Position numbers and translations under genes: made by a program. This document shows, piece by piece, positions 62,715 to 64,000 of a stretch of 64,000 bases of DNA. This stretch comes from Lampropedia puyangensis. Lineage in GTDB: Bacteria > Pseudomonadota > Gammaproteobacteria > Burkholderiales > Burkholderiaceae_C. The first letter of the stretch is position 1; every line of letters begins with the position of its first letter. The stretch is from assembly GCF_004833285.1 (NCBI RefSeq), contig NZ_STFG01000001.1, positions 248,001 to 312,000 on the forward strand, read 5' to 3'. Under the pieces are notes generated by a model. It was not told the origin of the DNA and did no database searches. It saw only the letters and a list, made by a program, of their open reading frames with translations.

Positions 62715-64000
62715 TCAGGGGCGTCGCTTGCTTTTGCCTGATGTGACGCCGGGGCGGGGGGGCAGACCTGTATGCTGGGTCAGTAGTTTGCCGCGGGCGG
62801 GTGTTGCTGTTGAACGTGTGGCTGTTTTCGCTCCTGCTCTTGTTGCGGTAGGCGCGCCTGCACGGGAGAAGGTTTTGGTTTCTCCTGTTGTGGAGTTGCT
62901 ACGCCGCGCACTTTTGTAGCTGCCATCGGTCAATGGCTGGTAGGTGGGAATCAGGTGCTGCTTGCCATTGCCAATTAAATCGCTGCGCCCCATGTCTTTG
63001 AGTGCTTGGCGCAAAAGTGGCCAGTTGTTGGGGTCATGGTAGCGCAAGAAAGCTTTGTGCAGTCGGCGGCGCTTTTCTCCGCGCACGATGTCGACCTGTT
63101 CTTCTTCTTTGTCGCGCATCCAGCGGCGCACGCGTGTCAGTGGATTGCGGCCGCTGTGGTACATCGCCGTGGCTGTGGCCATGGGGCTGGGGTAAAAGGT
63201 TTGCACCTGATCGGCACGGAAGCCGTTTTTCTTGAGCCAGATGGCCAGGTTCATCATGTCCTCATCGCTGGTGCCGGGGTGGGCTGCAATGAAGTAAGGG
63301 ATGAGGTACTGTTTCTTACCCGCTTCGGCGGAGTACTGCTCAAACATCTGCTTGAAGCGGTCGTAACTGCCAATGCCGGGCTTCATCATTTTGCCCAGTG
63401 GGCCGGCTTCAGTATGCTCGGGCGCAATTTTCAGATAGCCGCCTACGTGGTGCTGCACGAGTTCTTTGACGTATTCGGGGGATTCAACGGCCAAGTCGTA
63501 ACGCAAACCCGAACCAATCAAAATCTTTTTGATGCCTTTGAGCTGGCGTGCGCGGCGGTAGATTTTGATGAGCGGGTCGTGGTTGGTATGCAAGTTGGGG
63601 CAAATGCCGGGAAACACACAAGAAGGTTTGCGGCACGCCGCTTCGACCTCCGGTGACTTGCAGCCTAATCGGTACATGTTGGCAGTAGGCCCACCCAGGT
63701 CAGAAATGACACCCGTGAAACCTTTGACTTTATCGCGAATGTCCTCGACCTCACCAATGATGGAGTCTTCCGAGCGGCTTTGAATGATGCGACCTTCGTG
63801 TTCGGTGATGGAGCAGAAGGTGCAGCCTCCAAAACAGCCGCGCATGATGTTGACGGAGGTGCGGATCATCTCCCAAGCAGGTATTTTGGTCTCGCCCTCA
63901 TGGCTGCCACTTTTATCGGCATAACGTGGGTGAGGATTGCGTGCGTAGGGCAGGCCAAAGACGTAGTCCATTTCCGCTGTGGTCAGTGGAATAGGGGGCG
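62715..64000 (-). CDS. ygiQ: YgiQ family radical SAM protein, 5' end outside window
   Basis: The frame stays open to the window edge, with [20 protein letters not shown] spanning the internal Met at 63971, a segment found inside YgiQ proteins. The radical SAM cluster motif CFGGCTFCS binds [4Fe-4S] and SAM, and the following [20 protein letters not shown] and [20 protein letters not shown] are family marks. Two more Cys sets lie in [14 protein letters not shown]. The C-terminal 75 residues after [11 protein letters not shown] are Thr/Ala/Arg/Lys-rich and low in complexity. The reaction catalysed by YgiQ is not known. Confidence 0.93.
   Translation of the reverse strand, partial: PPIPLTTAEMDYVFGLPYARNPHPRYADKSGSHEGETKIPAWEMIRTSVNIMRGCFGGCTFCSITEHEGRIIQSRSEDSIIGEVEDIRDKVKGFTGVISDLGGPTANMYRLGCKSPEVEAACRKPSCVFPGICPNLHTNHDPLIKIYRRARQLKGIKKILIGSGLRYDLAVESPEYVKELVQHHVGGYLKIAPEHTEAGPLGKMMKPGIGSYDRFKQMFEQYSAEAGKKQYLIPYFIAAHPGTSDEDMMNLAIWLKKNGFRADQVQTFYPSPMATATAMYHSGRNPLTRVRRWMRDKEEEQVDIVRGEKRRRLHKAFLRYHDPNNWPLLRQALKDMGRSDLIGNGKQHLIPTYQPLTDGSYKSARRSNSTTGETKTFSRAGAPTATRAGAKTATRSTATPARGKLLTQHTGLPPRPGVTSGKSKRRP

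Overview
The window looks like chromosomal DNA from a betaproteobacterium of the order Burkholderiales, most likely family Comamonadaceae, with moderate G+C (mid-50s % by eye). The pointers are gene order and protein type: purE-purK-sua5, tal-pgi, kdsD-kdsC-lptC, a complete atpIBEFHAGDC operon, a Bug-type tripartite tricarboxylate receptor and homogentisate-pathway genes. I do not name a genus. I saw no rRNA, tRNA, CRISPR array, insertion sequence or prophage.

Layout. 1-3.6 kb: the end of purE, purK, sua5/tsaC and a GDSL-like lipoprotein whose catalytic residues look replaced. 3.7-9.1 kb: a general L-amino-acid ABC importer (binding protein plus two permeases fused into one 682-residue chain, with no ATPase nearby), divergent from a class V aminotransferase and an aspartate-dehydrogenase-like protein; metY follows. 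10.5-17.5 kb: a sedentary chromosomal integron. A full-length integron integrase (IntI, + strand) diverges from an array of gene cassettes read leftward. Ten clear attC sites and one degenerate site mark the array. Four recognisable cassette ORFs lie in its distal half, a Gly/Ser-rich 64-residue protein and a small membrane protein in the middle, and six copies of one ORF-less cassette are interspersed. Beyond the far end sit a DUF2834 protein and a ClbS/DfsB-like, DUF2867 and membrane-protein operon that may be older cassettes. This is the most interesting part of the window.

18-24 kb: formate dehydrogenase (molybdenum alpha subunit with cysteine in place of selenocysteine, Fe-S beta, cytochrome b gamma) and FdhE in one operon. 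24.3-31 kb: a nucleoside deoxyribosyltransferase-like gene, transaldolase and glucose-6-phosphate isomerase, then the Kdo/LPS genes kdsD-kdsC-lptC followed by an SDR rather than lptA/lptB. 31-38.3 kb: a zinc-less alcohol-dehydrogenase-type oxidoreductase divergent from an HxlR regulator, cca, a glutathione transferase, 5-formyl-THF cyclo-ligase, a soluble lytic transglycosylase, a small membrane protein and a VOC protein. 38.4-42 kb: a DUF2796 / ABC ATPase / FtsX-type permease / DUF3299 cluster resembling the Zrg zinc-uptake system, with a palindrome upstream as candidate Zur operator.

42-48 kb: fumarylacetoacetase and homogentisate dioxygenase (tyrosine degradation) with a divergent LysR regulator, then kynureninase (tryptophan degradation). 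47.5-52 kb: a NIPSNAP/ABM-like protein divergent from a WYL regulator, an unrecognised zinc-ribbon protein, an orphan isochorismate synthase and a Bug receptor. 52.2-59.5 kb: the F1Fo ATP synthase operon, closed by a strong terminator. 59.6-64 kb: a D-amino-acid dehydrogenase-like flavoprotein, a Tat-exported multicopper oxidase and the 3' part of a YgiQ-family radical SAM gene that runs off the window.
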